From Proteles cristata cristata (taxonomy: Eukaryota > Chordata > Mammalia > Carnivora > Hyaenidae), in contig JAESUZ010003505.1 in assembly GCA_017311185.1 (NCBI GenBank), positions 186,001 to 250,000 of the forward strand: DNA of 64,000 nt, read 5' to 3'. The translations under genes were made by a program, and so were the position numbers. Within the stretch, counting starts at the first letter, position 1. Every line of letters begins with the position of its first letter. Under the pieces are notes generated by a model that saw nothing but the letters and a program-made list of their open reading frames with translations, was not told where the DNA came from and searched no databases. This document shows positions 54,690 through 64,000 of this stretch, one piece after another.

Positions 54690-54950
54690 TTGACTCTATT
54701 CATCCATTCACTAAGCATTTTGTGGCAGACATTTTGTGTGACCTGGATACTGATAAAAATGGAAAGGGTCTTGTCTGAAATAAGCATGGAGTCCAACAGA
54801 TACCCTAGCCATTACAATCATATGATAAGGACTTTAGTGTTCCATATGGATTTGGCAGTATGGAAACTCAAAGAACCGGTGCTTTATTGCCTGAGAAATT
54901 GGTAAAGTCCATGTGTACTCTGAGCAGGAAGCAGAGGTGGAGCGCTGAAA
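54690..54950 (-). mobile_element. L2 fragment, minus strand
   Basis: CTATTCATCCATTCACTAAGCATTTTGTGGCAG, GTGACCTGGATACTGATAAAAATGG, GAGTCCAACAGATACCC and CCATTACAATCATATGATAAGGACT follow the usual reversed L2 order ('cattcattcactaagcatttactgagc', 'aggcactgggatac', 'gcaattacaatacagtgtgataagtgc'). The 61- and 106-codon frames at 54585-54905 lie over it and are not genes. Confidence 0.58.
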
Positions 54951-56064
54951 TGTAGAAGTAAGACTTTCTTTATCTGAGTTAGCGGTATGGCTACAGACAG
55001 GATGGGATAAAATGTGACATACTCAGGGTTTACATTGAGCAGAAAGTCGGTAACAAAGGAAATGTATGTTCATTTCTTTGTCCTGTCTTATAAATATTTC
55101 TTTTTAAACTCCTCGTTATGTTCTGTCCATACAATTGGTCTATATGTGCCACTCAGACTCCAGTATTGTGCACATACTGACTACAGAGACGACTGGAGCA
55201 TGTGGCATTGGACAGTGCTTCTACCTCGATGAGAATGCCAGGTTCTCTGCTGGTTTTGCACCACTGACAGATGAGAAAGCTAACATAATTTCAGGAATAT
55301 AGGAAATATTGAAAGAAAGAAATGTTAGAGGAAGTGTTACTCTGTGATATGTGCAAGAGAGAAGTGCCTCTTCACACTGCTTTTATAAGTAATCTTCAGC
55401 TCTTTAAAGTATATACGGGTTTCATTGTTGCAGAGTTCATGGAGGGAAGCACTAATTTCTAAAGGTGGAATTTATTTAGTAACGAAAAGATACAAACGAT
55501 AATCCTGTCAGTGATTGAGAGACAAAACTAGATACCTTGAAACAAGACAATTGGGTGATTCTCATGCTTGCATAGAAAAATACTGCCATGCTGCATGGTG
55601 GTAGAGTTGAATTTCTAACTGATTTTCTTGGTCTGATTTACTGGGTGTACAGAAGCTATTTATGTGATTGGAGCCATCATGGACAGGATTCTCTTCAGGT
55701 TTTGCAACTCATGGACATAATTCAAGGCTATTTTGAAGTCAGTTGGGCATTCACGTGTGGATGGTGAAGAATTGATTCTTACACTATCTTAAGGAAAGAA
55801 AATACTCGAAAGATTGAAACAGGAGGGAGCTTGATCTGTAACATAGCTTATGCAAAGAGCTTCACCATCTACAAGATGACAGGCTGCTTCCAAAAGATAC
55901 ACGCATATAAATATGTAGGGGGGAAACGGTTGCCTGTATTCTCTGACAGAAACCATATTGGAGTACTGCTTAGTGGGTTTTGTTTGTTCTTAAACAGGAA
56001 AGGTAGACTAAAAGATTTTTGATGGAAAATGTGGATGATGGAGTGCTGCAAACACAAATCTTGA
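54951..56064. other. Unassigned sequence
   Basis: About 1.1 kb without a recognised gene. Frames of 62-72 codons lack domains. Confidence 0.4.
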
Positions 56065-56396
56065 GACTAGAGGTTTGCAAATTGCAGCCCACAGGTCACA
56101 TGTGGTCACCGCTTGTTTCTGTATGGCCTGCAAACTAAAAATGATTTTTACATTTGTAAATCATGAAGAAAAAATATTTGTGACCTGCGAAAATGAGAAA
56201 TTCAAATTTTAGTGTCTGTAGCTAATGTTTTATTGTAACAGAGCCATGTAAATTATTCACATATGGTCTATGGCTGTGTTTGTGCTACAGTAGTAGAGAT
56301 GAATAGTTGTGAAAGACAAAGTATTTGCTGCAAATGCTAAAATATTGACTGCATGGCCATAACACACAGTGCTTGGCAAACCCTGTTTTTGAATGA
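56065..56396. mobile_element. hAT-Charlie-type non-autonomous DNA transposon
   Basis: The termini AGAGGTTTGCAAATTGCAGCCC and TGGCAAACCCTG form an imperfect terminal inverted repeat. Inside are GTTTCTGTATGGCCTGCAAAC, GTTTTATTGTAACAGAGCCATG and ATTATTCACATATGGTCTATGGCTGTGTTTGTGCTACAGTAGTAGAG, the known interior of a widespread mammalian MER family of the hAT superfamily. I do not name the subfamily. It encodes nothing. Confidence 0.72.
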
Positions 56397-57241
56397 AGAA
56401 ACTATAATCGGTGATGGAGAATCAGCTTGCAAATCGAATGCAAAGACTTTTATATAATTTCGTCTAGTAAGTTTCAGTTACAGAGAAGAAACTAAAGGTA
56501 ACTGAAAGCAAACAAGAAAAGTAAAATTTTCCTTGACTATTTTAATGAGGGCCTTTTTTCTCAGCCTAAAAGTTGGCAGTTCATACTTGATAGGAATAAG
56601 TACCCGAGGTGGGGCAAATCCAACATAATGGATTTACTAAAGGATCGCAGTTAGAATTCAGCTCCTTCGAGAAATCAACATGAGCAGACGGCTAGTGTTA
56701 ACAGCAGTAAGGAGAGATGAATAGAGCCGTATGTCTCGCCTCTTCCCTAACGTTCTTATCCAAAAAGTCAAGTGTCACATACTTCAGAAATCAGAGTTGC
56801 AATTCACAACTCTGAAGCAGGTGTTATATCCTTTATAAGCAGATAATAAAAATAAAACAAGTTACCCTCTGGGTAACAGAACTAAAGCTCAGGATAATAG
56901 ATCCAGTTTCTTCCAAACTGAATTGCAGCATAATCACCATGGTGAGGGGAAAAATGTAGTCCTTGACACTGAATGCAAAGCTAAGAGCAAAAATGCCAGA
57001 GAAAACCATCGGGCGATGTATAACCTCGCTTCAGGATCTGCTGAGTAAATCTCAAATGGCTGAAGTACACAGAAGTAAATGGAAGTGGTGTCCTTACTGA
57101 ATCTATTGCTTATAATCAGAGTAATAGTTTTTCCCCTGCCTTCACTTCGCCTAAATAGTATCATATTTAACTTATGTTGTAGAACTGAGGGGGAAAAACA
57201 AATTCTTTTTCCTAAAGTTGTCGTACATGCTAAATACAAAT
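56397..57241. other. Unassigned sequence
   Basis: The minus frame 56934-57302 (122 codons) is the longest partly outside repeats. Its first 15 or so codons lie in a SINE and the rest shows no domain, so I do not call it. Confidence 0.4.
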
Positions 57242-57250
57242 AGAAAATTT
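57242..57250. repeat. Target-site duplication, left copy
   Basis: AGAAAATTT recurs at 57451-57459. Confidence 0.8.
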
Positions 57251-57450
57251 GAGAGTGCTTAGGTGGCTCAGTTGGTAGGCATCTGACTCTTGATTTCCAC
57301 ACAGGTCATATCACAATGGAGAGTTCGAGCTTCAAAACCCGCTTTGTGCTTATGGTGCCAAGCCTGCTTGGGATTGTCTCTGTCTCTCTGCTCCTCCCCT
57401 ACTCTCCCTCTTGCTCTCTTAAAATATGTAAATAAACTTTGTAAAAAGAA
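57251..57450 (+). mobile_element. CAN-SINE, plus strand, diverged
   Basis: GAGTGCTTAGGTGGCTCAGTTGG head, a GGTCATATCACAATGGAG body, CCTGCTTGGGATTGTCTC, a CT-rich part and an AAATATGTAAATAAAC tail. Its target duplication abuts the next SINE. Confidence 0.88.
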
Positions 57451-57459
57451 AGAAAATTT
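57451..57459. repeat. Target-site duplication, right copy
   Basis: AGAAAATTT is identical to the left copy. Confidence 0.8.
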
Positions 57460-57463
57460 ACAT

Positions 57464-57665
57464 CTGGGTGCTTGGGTAGCTTAGTCAGTTGAGCATCTGA
57501 TTCTTGATACTGAGTCAGGTTAGGATCTCACTGTTCATGAGTTCAAGCCCTGTGTCAGACACTATGCTGACAGCTTGGAGTTTTATTGGGATTGTCTCTC
57601 TGTCTCTTTGTCTCCCCCCCACCCCAGCTTGTGCTCTCATGCTCTCTATCTCTCAAAAATTAAAA
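57464..57665 (+). mobile_element. CAN-SINE, plus strand, in tandem with the previous one
   Basis: GGTGCTTGGGTAGCTTAGTCAG head, GGATCTCACTGTTCATGAG, CTGACAGCTTGGAG, a CT-rich part and an A tail that passes directly into a CA microsatellite. Confidence 0.88.
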
Positions 57666-57689
57666 CACACACACACACACACACACACA
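57665..57689. repeat. (CA)n microsatellite grown from a SINE tail
   Basis: Twelve AC units directly after the AAAATTAAAA tail of the SINE, consistent with slippage in a decaying tail. Confidence 0.9.
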
Positions 57690-57703
57690 AAACAAAAAGC
57701 AGT

Positions 57704-57868
57704 TACTTTTGAGAGAGAGAGAGAGAGAGAGAAAATTTTAAGCAGGCTCCACTCCAAGCTGTTGGTGCAGAGACCTATGTGGGGCTCAATCCCACAAACT
57801 GAGAGATCACAGCCTGACCCAAAACCAACAGTTGGATGCTTAACTCACTGAGCTACATTCAGACACTC
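57704..57868 (-). mobile_element. CAN-SINE, minus strand
   Basis: GA repeat, GCAGGCTCCACTCCAAGC, GGGGCTCAATCCCAC, GATGCTTAACTCACTGAGC. It is tail-to-tail with the preceding plus-strand SINE. Confidence 0.83.
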
Positions 57869-58507
57869 TAAAATAAACTTGTAAACAAAATTACTTTCCT
57901 AGGAAATGTATAGATGCTCATTCTTGGAAAGTTTCTTTTTAGAGAAAATGTTGTACTTTATTCTTGGAAGAGTTTTCTTTTGTTTCTGACAAGTCACCTG
58001 TTCACCTCAAAAAAGGAAGGGGTTTTGATAAAGATTCTCTCTGTTTACTTTTAATAGCTCTTCCATGGACATGATGTCCTACTTTGTTTTACATTCACCA
58101 TCACCTTCCATATTCAAGAGCTACTTGGAAATAGAATTCTCTGATGACTGGAGGTCCAGGGTGGTTTTTCCTTTGTCAGAATATACACTTACTCTTCCCA
58201 TATCCATGCCCCTCTGACAACACCAACCTATTTTCCTGCAGTGTGAGAATCCTTTCTTACCTATTTCTGGGGTGGGACATATCTGAGCCTCCACGTTTCC
58301 ATCTGCAGTCCTGGGAACCCAGTGCCTCACTGTTGGTCCCCGGAGCTCCCCAGGCAGCCACCTGTTCATAACTGTTTAGAGCCATCGTCATTTCTGAGTG
58401 TGGTCAACAATACAAATCAAAGAAACTAATGTGTATGTGTACAAAGGTCCCATTTTGGTCATGGTTTCTTTGAGTAGTGCCGTGTCATTATCCAGTTAGA
58501 TACCGAG
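57869..58507. other. Unassigned sequence
   Basis: No gene was recognised. The overlapping opposite-strand frames at 58121-58371 lack domains. Confidence 0.4.
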
Positions 58508-58780
58508 TTTTTTTTTTTTTTTTTTCAAAAGGTTTTCTTTAATATCATAAAATATTTTCATGGACAAGTGAGCTAGCAAACACCCATGCACCACTGTGGC
58601 TTCTGATGAGATACCCCTCTCCCCACCCCCCATTCCCACATCAAGGTGGACATGAGATTGGAGAAATGAATACAGCAGATGATACAGAAAGAAAAAAATC
58701 GATAAAAAGTATGGAATATAACATCGTGCTTGGTTTGTTTCCTCTGTCACAACAAAACAAAACATTTTGGTGCAAACAGT
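58508..58780 (-). pseudogene. Possible processed retrocopy 3' end, minus strand
   Basis: A run of 18 T (58508-58525) would be the poly-A tail of a minus-strand mRNA copy. An ATTAAA signal (58538-58543 on the minus strand) lies 12 nt before it. The body to the right is unique-looking, CG-poor and 3'-UTR-like. CAGTTAG near 58492 and 58777 may be a decayed target duplication and sets the right edge. The 89-codon minus frame is not recognisable. Confidence 0.45.
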
Positions 58781-58992
58781 TAGTATACTAACAAGTTAGT
58801 AATTTCTCTAGCACAGTCACAGCATTTCTCCATCATCCAGGCTCCTTGTTTTGCATATTTTTATTCAACTTCAGATGTAAAGGTGTAGGTTTGTAGTGGT
58901 GTTCCCACCATTTCCGTGGGGATGGCTTTACTGGAGGTACTCTGAGGGTGTGTGAGGGGTTAAAAAGAGCAATTCATGATGCCCCCTGATGC
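58781..58992. other. Unassigned sequence
   Basis: No feature recognised. Confidence 0.35.
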
Positions 58993-59203
58993 TTTTATTT
59001 TTACGTTTACATTTTTTATGGATATGAGAGACAGTGAGAAACAGAGCGCGGTGGGGTGGAGCGGGGAGGAGCAGAATATGAAGCAGGCTCCAGGCTTCGA
59101 GCTGTCAGCACAGATCCCAACATGGGACTCAAACTCATGAACTGGAAGAACAAGACCTGAATTAAAGTCTGATGCTTAACCTGCTGAGCCACCCGGATAC
59201 TCC
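58993..59203 (-). mobile_element. CAN-SINE, minus strand, older type
   Basis: GAAGCAGGCTCCAGGCTTCGAGCTGTCAGCACAGATCCC and right-hand GCTGAGCCACCCGGATACTCC. First of four same-strand SINEs around the assembly gap. Confidence 0.9.
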
Positions 59204-59211
59204 TCCCCTGT

Positions 59212-59405
59212 TATATTTTTATTTTTATTTTTTAATGTTTTATTTTATTTTTTTAATGTTTTATTTATTTCTAGGAGAGAGAGAGAGAGACAGCATGAGC
59301 AGGGGGAGGGTCAGGGAGAGAGGGAGTCACAGACTCTGAAACAGGCTCCAGGCTCTGAGCTGGCAGTCAGCACAGAGCCCGACGCGGGGCTCGAACCCAC
59401 GAACC
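59212..59405 (-). mobile_element. CAN-SINE, minus strand, young subfamily, cut by the gap
   Basis: T/A-rich tail (repeated TTTTTAATGTTTTATTT), GAGAGAGAGACAGCATGAGC, TGGCAGTCAGCACAGAGCCC and CGACGCGGGGCTCGAACCC. The sequence stops at CCCACGAACC, so about the last 60 bp, including the head, lie in the Ns. Confidence 0.93.
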
Positions 59406-59505
59406 NNNNNNNNNNNNNNNNNNNNNNNNNNNNNNNNNNNNNNNNNNNNNNNNNNNNNNNNNNNNNNNNNNNNNNNNNNNNNNNNNNNNNNNNNNNNNNN
59501 NNNNN
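59406..59505. other. Assembly gap of 100 N
   Basis: Exactly 100 N, the conventional placeholder for a gap of unknown size. Two near-identical same-strand SINEs flank it. Confidence 0.98.
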
Positions 59506-59726
59506 TTTTTTTTTTAATTTTTTTTTTAATGTTTTTTATTTTTTTAGAGAGAGAGAGAGAGACAGCGTGAGCAGGGGAGGGTCAGAGAGAGAGGGAGTCA
59601 CAGACTGAAACAGGCTCCAGGCTCTGAGCTGGCAGTCAGCACAGAGCCCGACGCGGGGCTCGAACCCACGAACCGCGAGATCATGACCCGAGCGAAAGTC
59701 GGACCCTCAACCGACTAAGTCACCCA
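59506..59726 (-). mobile_element. CAN-SINE, minus strand, young subfamily
   Basis: Begins in the T tail directly at the gap edge, then GACAGCGTGAGCAGGGGAGG, TGGCAGTCAGCACAGAGCC and CGAACCCACGAACCGCGAG. The final head bases are missing or decayed (TAAGTCACCCATTTT). CpGs are well kept. Confidence 0.94.
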
Positions 59727-59774
59727 TTTTATACTATCAATACCTTTTGTATTTACTAGGGGTTGTTTTCTTTT

Positions 59775-59985
59775 TTTCTAATTATTTTTTTTAAATTTAT
59801 TTGAGAGAGAGACAGATAGCGTGAGCAGGGAGAGGGTCAGAGAGAGAGGGAGATACAGAATCTGAAGCAGGCTCCAGGGTCTGAGCTAGCCGTCAGCACA
59901 GAGCCATATGCGGGGCTCAAACCCACGAATCGTGTGATTATGATCTGAGCCAAAGTCGGATGCTCAACAGAGCTGCCCAGGCACC
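59775..59985 (-). mobile_element. CAN-SINE, minus strand, older type
   Basis: GATAGCGTGAGCAGGGAGAGGG, GAGCTAGCCGTCAGCACAGAGCC, TCAAACCCACGAATCGTG, and a decayed head CAGAGCTGCCCAGGCACC. Confidence 0.92.
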
Positions 59986-61047
59986 TGTTTTGTTTTGTTT
60001 TTTTCCTTGATACACATTTTTGTCAGAAATGAGCATATGCACAAAGTTTCATTCTTTTCATTTACAGTGTTGTAGACTAGTTACTAGCAGTGTATAAACC
60101 CAGTATCTAAATGAAATATCATATTTGTGCTTTGATGAATTAATTCCATTGCATTAATTGCAATCATCTGTTTGAATTTATTTTTATTCTCTTGGTGTTT
60201 GTCTCTATCCTGTTCACCAATTAATTTTTTTCTCTCAGACTTATTTTTATTATAAAGTTCCTTTAGTACAGTTCAATTTCCTAATAAATCCTTATTTTTT
60301 TTTGCTTGAAAATTTCCTTTTTATGCTCTTTCTTCAAAGACCTGACAATATGCATTGTAGGTCAATAAATTTTTCCCAGTATTTTAAGTAAGTGCTTTTA
60401 AAATTTTGTGAGTATTTTAAATTCACTGAAATGTTAGCAATTTCTAGATCTGTTTTCCTGCTTTTATGATAGCTGCAGAGAAGTCACACAGCAAGATGCC
60501 CTTAAATTATGGCCATCTCAGAACTAGTAAAGAACTTTTTTTAAATGGATCTTGAATGTTTTGATCCACAAATGTAGTGTGAATTCAAACCCCAAATCTA
60601 TATAGAGGTCAGCTTAGTTTTTGAGTTTTGAGTCTTTATCTTAATTTAAAAAGTCTGTCCAAGGTCAACCCAGCCCCAGGTTTCTTGACCTCCTACTGTT
60701 TACATTTTGGTGTATGATTTATGGGTGATGACTGTCAGCAGCATGGCTGGCTCCTAGCCACTAGATTGTAGTAGCAGAGTAGTACGTGTCCTTTGTCATA
60801 ACAGCCAAAAAAAGCCACCAGACATTGTCATGTTGTCTCCAAGGGGGTGGGGAAATTAGCACTCAGTTATGAACTATTGATAAGACTGAAACAAACATGC
60901 TCTTCAATGGCCTTCCCTACTGGCTCTCCTTCACAGGATGTCTGTGTGTCTGTGTATTTTTTCCCTAATTACTTCTTTTTACTTATCTTTCTTTCTTTTA
61001 GTTATATTAAAAAATTACATATTTTATTTATCAAGAAAACATTCTTT
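59986..61047. other. Unassigned sequence
   Basis: About 1.05 kb without a gene or named repeat. The 81-codon plus frame at 60847-61092 runs into a SINE and is hydrophobic only because it crosses T-rich sequence. Confidence 0.4.
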
Positions 61048-61062
61048 GAGCTAATGGTATTT
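61048..61062. repeat. Target-site duplication, left copy
   Basis: GAGCTAATGGTATTT matches 13 of 15 bases with 61265-61279. Confidence 0.8.
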
Positions 61063-61264
61063 AAACTTTTTAAATGTTTTATTTATTTTTGAGAAAGACA
61101 GAGCGTGAGGGGGGTGGGACAGAGAGACAGGGAGATGTAGAATCTGAAGCAGGCTCCAGGATCTGAGCAGTCAGCACAGAACCCAACGCAGGGCTCAAAC
61201 CCACGTGAGATCATGACTTGAGCTGAAGTCGGAGACTCAACCAACTGAGCCACCCAGGCTCCCC
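61063..61264 (-). mobile_element. CAN-SINE, minus strand
   Basis: AAATGTTTTATTTATTTTTGAG tail region, GCAGGCTCCAGGATCTGAGC, GGGCTCAAACCCACG and right-hand GAGCCACCCAGGCTCCCC. Flanked by a target duplication with two differences. Confidence 0.93.
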
Positions 61265-61279
61265 GAGCTAACAGTATTT
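61265..61279. repeat. Target-site duplication, right copy
   Basis: GAGCTAACAGTATTT; the two differences from the left copy are both transitions. Confidence 0.8.
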
Positions 61280-61360
61280 TAAAGAAGCTCTAATAATTTC
61301 TTTATAGAACTACAAGTATTTAAAAGACAAAATTCTGTGTTTAAGAAATGAAATATTTCA

Positions 61361-61554
61361 GGGGCATCTGGGTGGCTCAGTTAAGCATCCAACTTTGGCT
61401 CACGTTATGATCTCGTGGTTTGTGAGCTTGAGCCCTGTATTGGCCTCAGAGCCTGGAGCCTGCTTCAGATTCTGTGTCTCCCTCTGTGTCCCTTCCCCAC
61501 TCTGCTACATTCTCTCTCTCTCTCTCTCTCAAAAATAAGCCTTAAAAAAAAAAA
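61361..61554 (+). mobile_element. CAN-SINE, plus strand
   Basis: GGGGCATCTGGGTGGCTCAG head (lacking the GTCGG that usually precedes TTAAGC), CAGAGCCTGGAGCCTGCTTC, a CT run at about 61513-61530 and an A tail. It is head-to-head with the minus SINE about 96 bp away. Confidence 0.94.
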
Positions 61555-61779
61555 AAGAAATACAGTGTTTTAGTAATAGATTGGAGAAATACTTATGGAG
61601 TAGCTATTCTACAACTGATATTAATATTCTTAGACACATTTTTAAAAATGTAAACCTGGTATTAGTACTGCTTATAAATGAAATCTATTGTATTGTCACT
61701 ATAGTAACAGTAAAATACTTTGTACTTTGTAAGCAGATAGATGTGTAAGATAAAAGTAAATAAGAGGTCAACTCAGCTA
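61555..61779. other. Unassigned spacer
   Basis: AT-rich, no feature recognised. Confidence 0.35.
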
Positions 61780-62060
61780 CATGAAGATACTAACCATCTA
61801 TTATATGTTTGGTATTGCCAGATACATAAAAATAAACAGAATAAAGTCCTTGCATTTGTATAACCAAGATTCTACTGTGAAGAGTCAAATCAATACATTA
61901 ATATGTGGTACTAGATCAGATGATTAAATATGCTGTGGGGAAGAATTATATTGTGTTAGGGATATGAAGAGTCCTAGAGGTGATGCTTTTTATAGAGAGT
62001 CATAAAAATAGGATTTTTGAGTCTTTACCAAACTGAAAAGGTGAAAGTAATCATACAAAA
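61780..62060 (-). mobile_element. L2 fragment, minus strand
   Basis: CTATTATATGTTTGGTATTGCCAGATACATAAAAATAAACAGAATAAAGTCCTTGC, GTCAAATCAATACATTAATATG, AGATGATTAAATATGCTGTGGGG and GGGATATGAAGAG follow the reversed L2 order ('ctatgtgccaggcactgggatac', 'agtgaacaaaacagacaaagtccctgc', 'aacaagtaaatatat', 'tgataagtgctatggagaaa'). Confidence 0.6.
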
Positions 62061-64000
62061 ACAGAGGAATATTGTTGCAATCAAACATAAGTTTCATGTT
62101 TTAGCTTAGATCAATTGGTTAATTTGTGAATACATATACCAGTTAAGCTGCAAAATTTGAGTACGATTTTGAACAGCTCTTACTTCACAACTCCTTTGGA
62201 CCTCACAATTTCTTTAGAGTCTAGTTGGGATACAGCCTGGATTGTAATGAAAAATGTGCATACTAAAGTTCACAAAACTTAGGAGTTCCTCATCTTTGTC
62301 TCTCGTGTATTAAATGTGCCATGAATTTGGCCTTCCATATCCCATTCCCTACCAGGTGAGGCAACACAACCACCATCTAGTGTCCCTCACCAACACACAC
62401 ATGTGCTCATGAGAAGGTGATCGTCTCAGCTCCATGGGTGAGGCCTAGAGATGAAACCGAGTTAATTAAGATTGATTACCTCGGGAAGGAACACACCGTC
62501 TAAACTAATCCAGAGTGAATTTCAGCAGTTTGTTACATTTTTCATGGAGGACACACCTGTAATGGAAGTGCTGACATATATCTTGTCATGAGTGAAAAGC
62601 ATTCCAGTAACATGGGCATCACAATATAGATTACTGACGTCGCTGCTACCTGTTGGAACAGATAAACTAGAGGGGTTAATATCATAGAAATTTATTTTTC
62701 ATCCATATAAATTCCGGTCAGTGGAGATGTTGGCAGTGCTTTGCTGTGTGAATCTGGATTGACAAAATACCCGTATTCACCGTCTTCATTGGGAGGTTGA
62801 AAGCCAGCTTACATGTGGAGGCAGAAAGAAGGAAGGCTACTTGAAATTAGTTGAAATTCTGTAATGTACCATGCTTGCAAGTTGTATACATTATCTTCTC
62901 ACATATTCTGCTGGCTAGCCCACCTTCCACGGCCACATTAAATGGAAAGAGGATTGTGTGATATAATTCAGTTGAGTGTTGAAGAGGAAAAGCCAGTCGG
63001 TTTGGTGGAGAGATGACCAGTGTGTCTCATAAAGATGTAAACCTAAAAGATTTATGTTGGAATCATCATGTGAGCTCTGATGAAGTCATGCCTGGAGCCA
63101 GAGCAACCCTATTTGATTAATAGAACTAGTTATCTTTTAGAATGAAGGTGATCTGATTTGACTTAAGTAAGTTTCAGTCACTTGTTACATAAAATCCTAA
63201 CTGAAACACATACCAACATAACATCAGATAAAAATTACAGATTTTTACTACATGTTTGTAGAACAAAAGAATATAGGTTTATCCCCTTTTCATATGCCTC
63301 CCAAATCATAATTGCATGAAATGTTAACTTAATGATCACTGCTTTTTTTCTAATTGCCAGAATCATTCTATTTTTAAGGAAGAAAAAGAGACACATTTTG
63401 TTAAAACTAAGTACATACAACAACTTAATTAATTGATGGTCACTAGGTAATATGTAGAGTTGGGAAAGGGTATTATAACGCCAGAAAAAGGAAGTGTGAA
63501 TTTGTTCTCTAAGTGTAGCATCCACGGAGACCAGTTTTGTGTGTTGAGCCTAGTTGGATGGGACATTTAACAAAGCACCTCACAGATTGATTTCTAACAC
63601 AGAAAGTAAGTATCACAATCCAAAGAAGATTTGGTTAGAATTTGTAAAGGTAAATACAGAATCTGTGCAGTAAAATATTTTAAAAAGAGTGAACCTGAAG
63701 GAGACCTGAGTTGTGCTTAGAAACTGAGGTCACTGACTAGAAGCATAGATAAGAATGGGAATGGTCAAGGCATGAACTCTTACTGGTCATTGAGGTAGCC
63801 TCGAAGTGAAAGGAAGTGTTAATGACCTTTACTTTCTGCTGCAGGTGGATATGGCTGCAAATTTCTCACTTGGCTATGGACACTCTTATAAACTTAAGCA
63901 GTCATTGGAAACTTTTGTGTAGAGGAGAATGATGTGTAGTGCTTTTATTTTCCAGATGTTGCTTCAGGGATACAGTGATTTATGATTGAGTGTACACCTT
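62061..64000. other. Unassigned sequence to window end
   Basis: Nearly 2 kb without a recognised gene, SINE or L1. 62440-62560 contains GAGTTAATTAAGATTGATTACC, an ATTA/GATTA-rich patch that could bind homeodomain factors, but without a second line of evidence I do not annotate an element. The 96-codon minus frame (63235-63525) has no recognisable domain. Confidence 0.4.

Noticed and set aside
54573..54778. Possible exon with acceptor- and donor-like sites and a frame reading PDEDSEPGNYGKAPATV...
   Set aside because: The second half of the frame coincides with a reversed L2 element and the frame ends there. The splice-like sites are of chance quality.
56934..57302. 122-codon minus-strand frame
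   Set aside because: It starts inside a SINE and shows no domain or codon bias. The length is compatible with chance in 64 kb read in six frames.
57504..57851. 115-codon frame with THTHTHTHT and ERERERE runs
   Set aside because: It is a translation of SINE sequence plus the CA and GA microsatellites.
1..64000. CRISPR array, bacterial operon or phage content
   Set aside because: No regularly spaced direct repeats, no dense coding and abundant mammalian retroelements.

Overview
The window looks like non-coding mammalian nuclear DNA from a carnivore, most likely a cat-like (feliform/felid) species. The main evidence is 28 copies or fragments of tRNA-Lys-derived CAN-SINEs, recognised by a 5' head reading GGGGCGCCTGGGTGGCTCAG or its reverse complement, a CT-rich 3' body and an A-rich tail. 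L1 elements of carnivore type, ancient L1/L2/MIR, MaLR LTRs and hAT-Charlie relics make up most of the rest. I found no convincing protein-coding exon, tRNA, rRNA, miRNA precursor or CRISPR array. Open frames of 60-200 codons are explained by L1 remnants, LTR or SINE sequence, or chance. The window is probably intergenic or deep intronic.

Layout. 1-7.1 kb: mostly unassigned AT-rich sequence with two SINEs, two MIRs, a possible retrocopy and a 41-nt alternating purine-pyrimidine tract. 7.16-13.69 kb: a minus-strand L1 with GC-rich 5' UTR, broken ORF1 and broken ORF2, but no ORF2 end or 3' UTR. 13.7-24 kb: old DNA transposons, L2/MIR traces and SINEs, including one with a perfect 17-nt target-site duplication. 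24.04-25.07 kb: a 5'-truncated plus-strand L1 3' end with poly-A. 26.3-27.6 kb: an ancient L1. 30.3-31.4 kb: an inverted SINE pair and a retroviral LTR. 31.5-35.8 kb: the longest stretch without young repeats, with a homeodomain-motif-rich candidate conserved element near 34.5-34.8 kb. 36.9-37.9 kb: two MaLR LTRs. 40-54 kb: MIR, a second LTR-like element, SINEs and AT-rich microsatellites. 54.7-57.9 kb: L2, a hAT relic and three SINEs. 58.5-60 kb: a possible retrocopy and four same-strand SINEs around a 100-N assembly gap. 61-64 kb: an inverted SINE pair, L2 and unassigned sequence.

The elements form an insertion history, not a pathway: ancient L2/MIR/MaLR/hAT, then older L1, then carnivore L1 with older SINEs, and last a CpG-rich SINE subfamily that includes the youngest insertions. 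I see no convincing new coding system. The best leads are the L1 that lacks its 3' end yet has a plausible target-site duplication, the two LTRs with promoter or poly-A signals, the possible regulatory element near 34.6 kb, several perfect palindromes and hairpins, and the SINE cluster at the gap. All family names come from reading the sequence by eye and were not checked against a repeat library.
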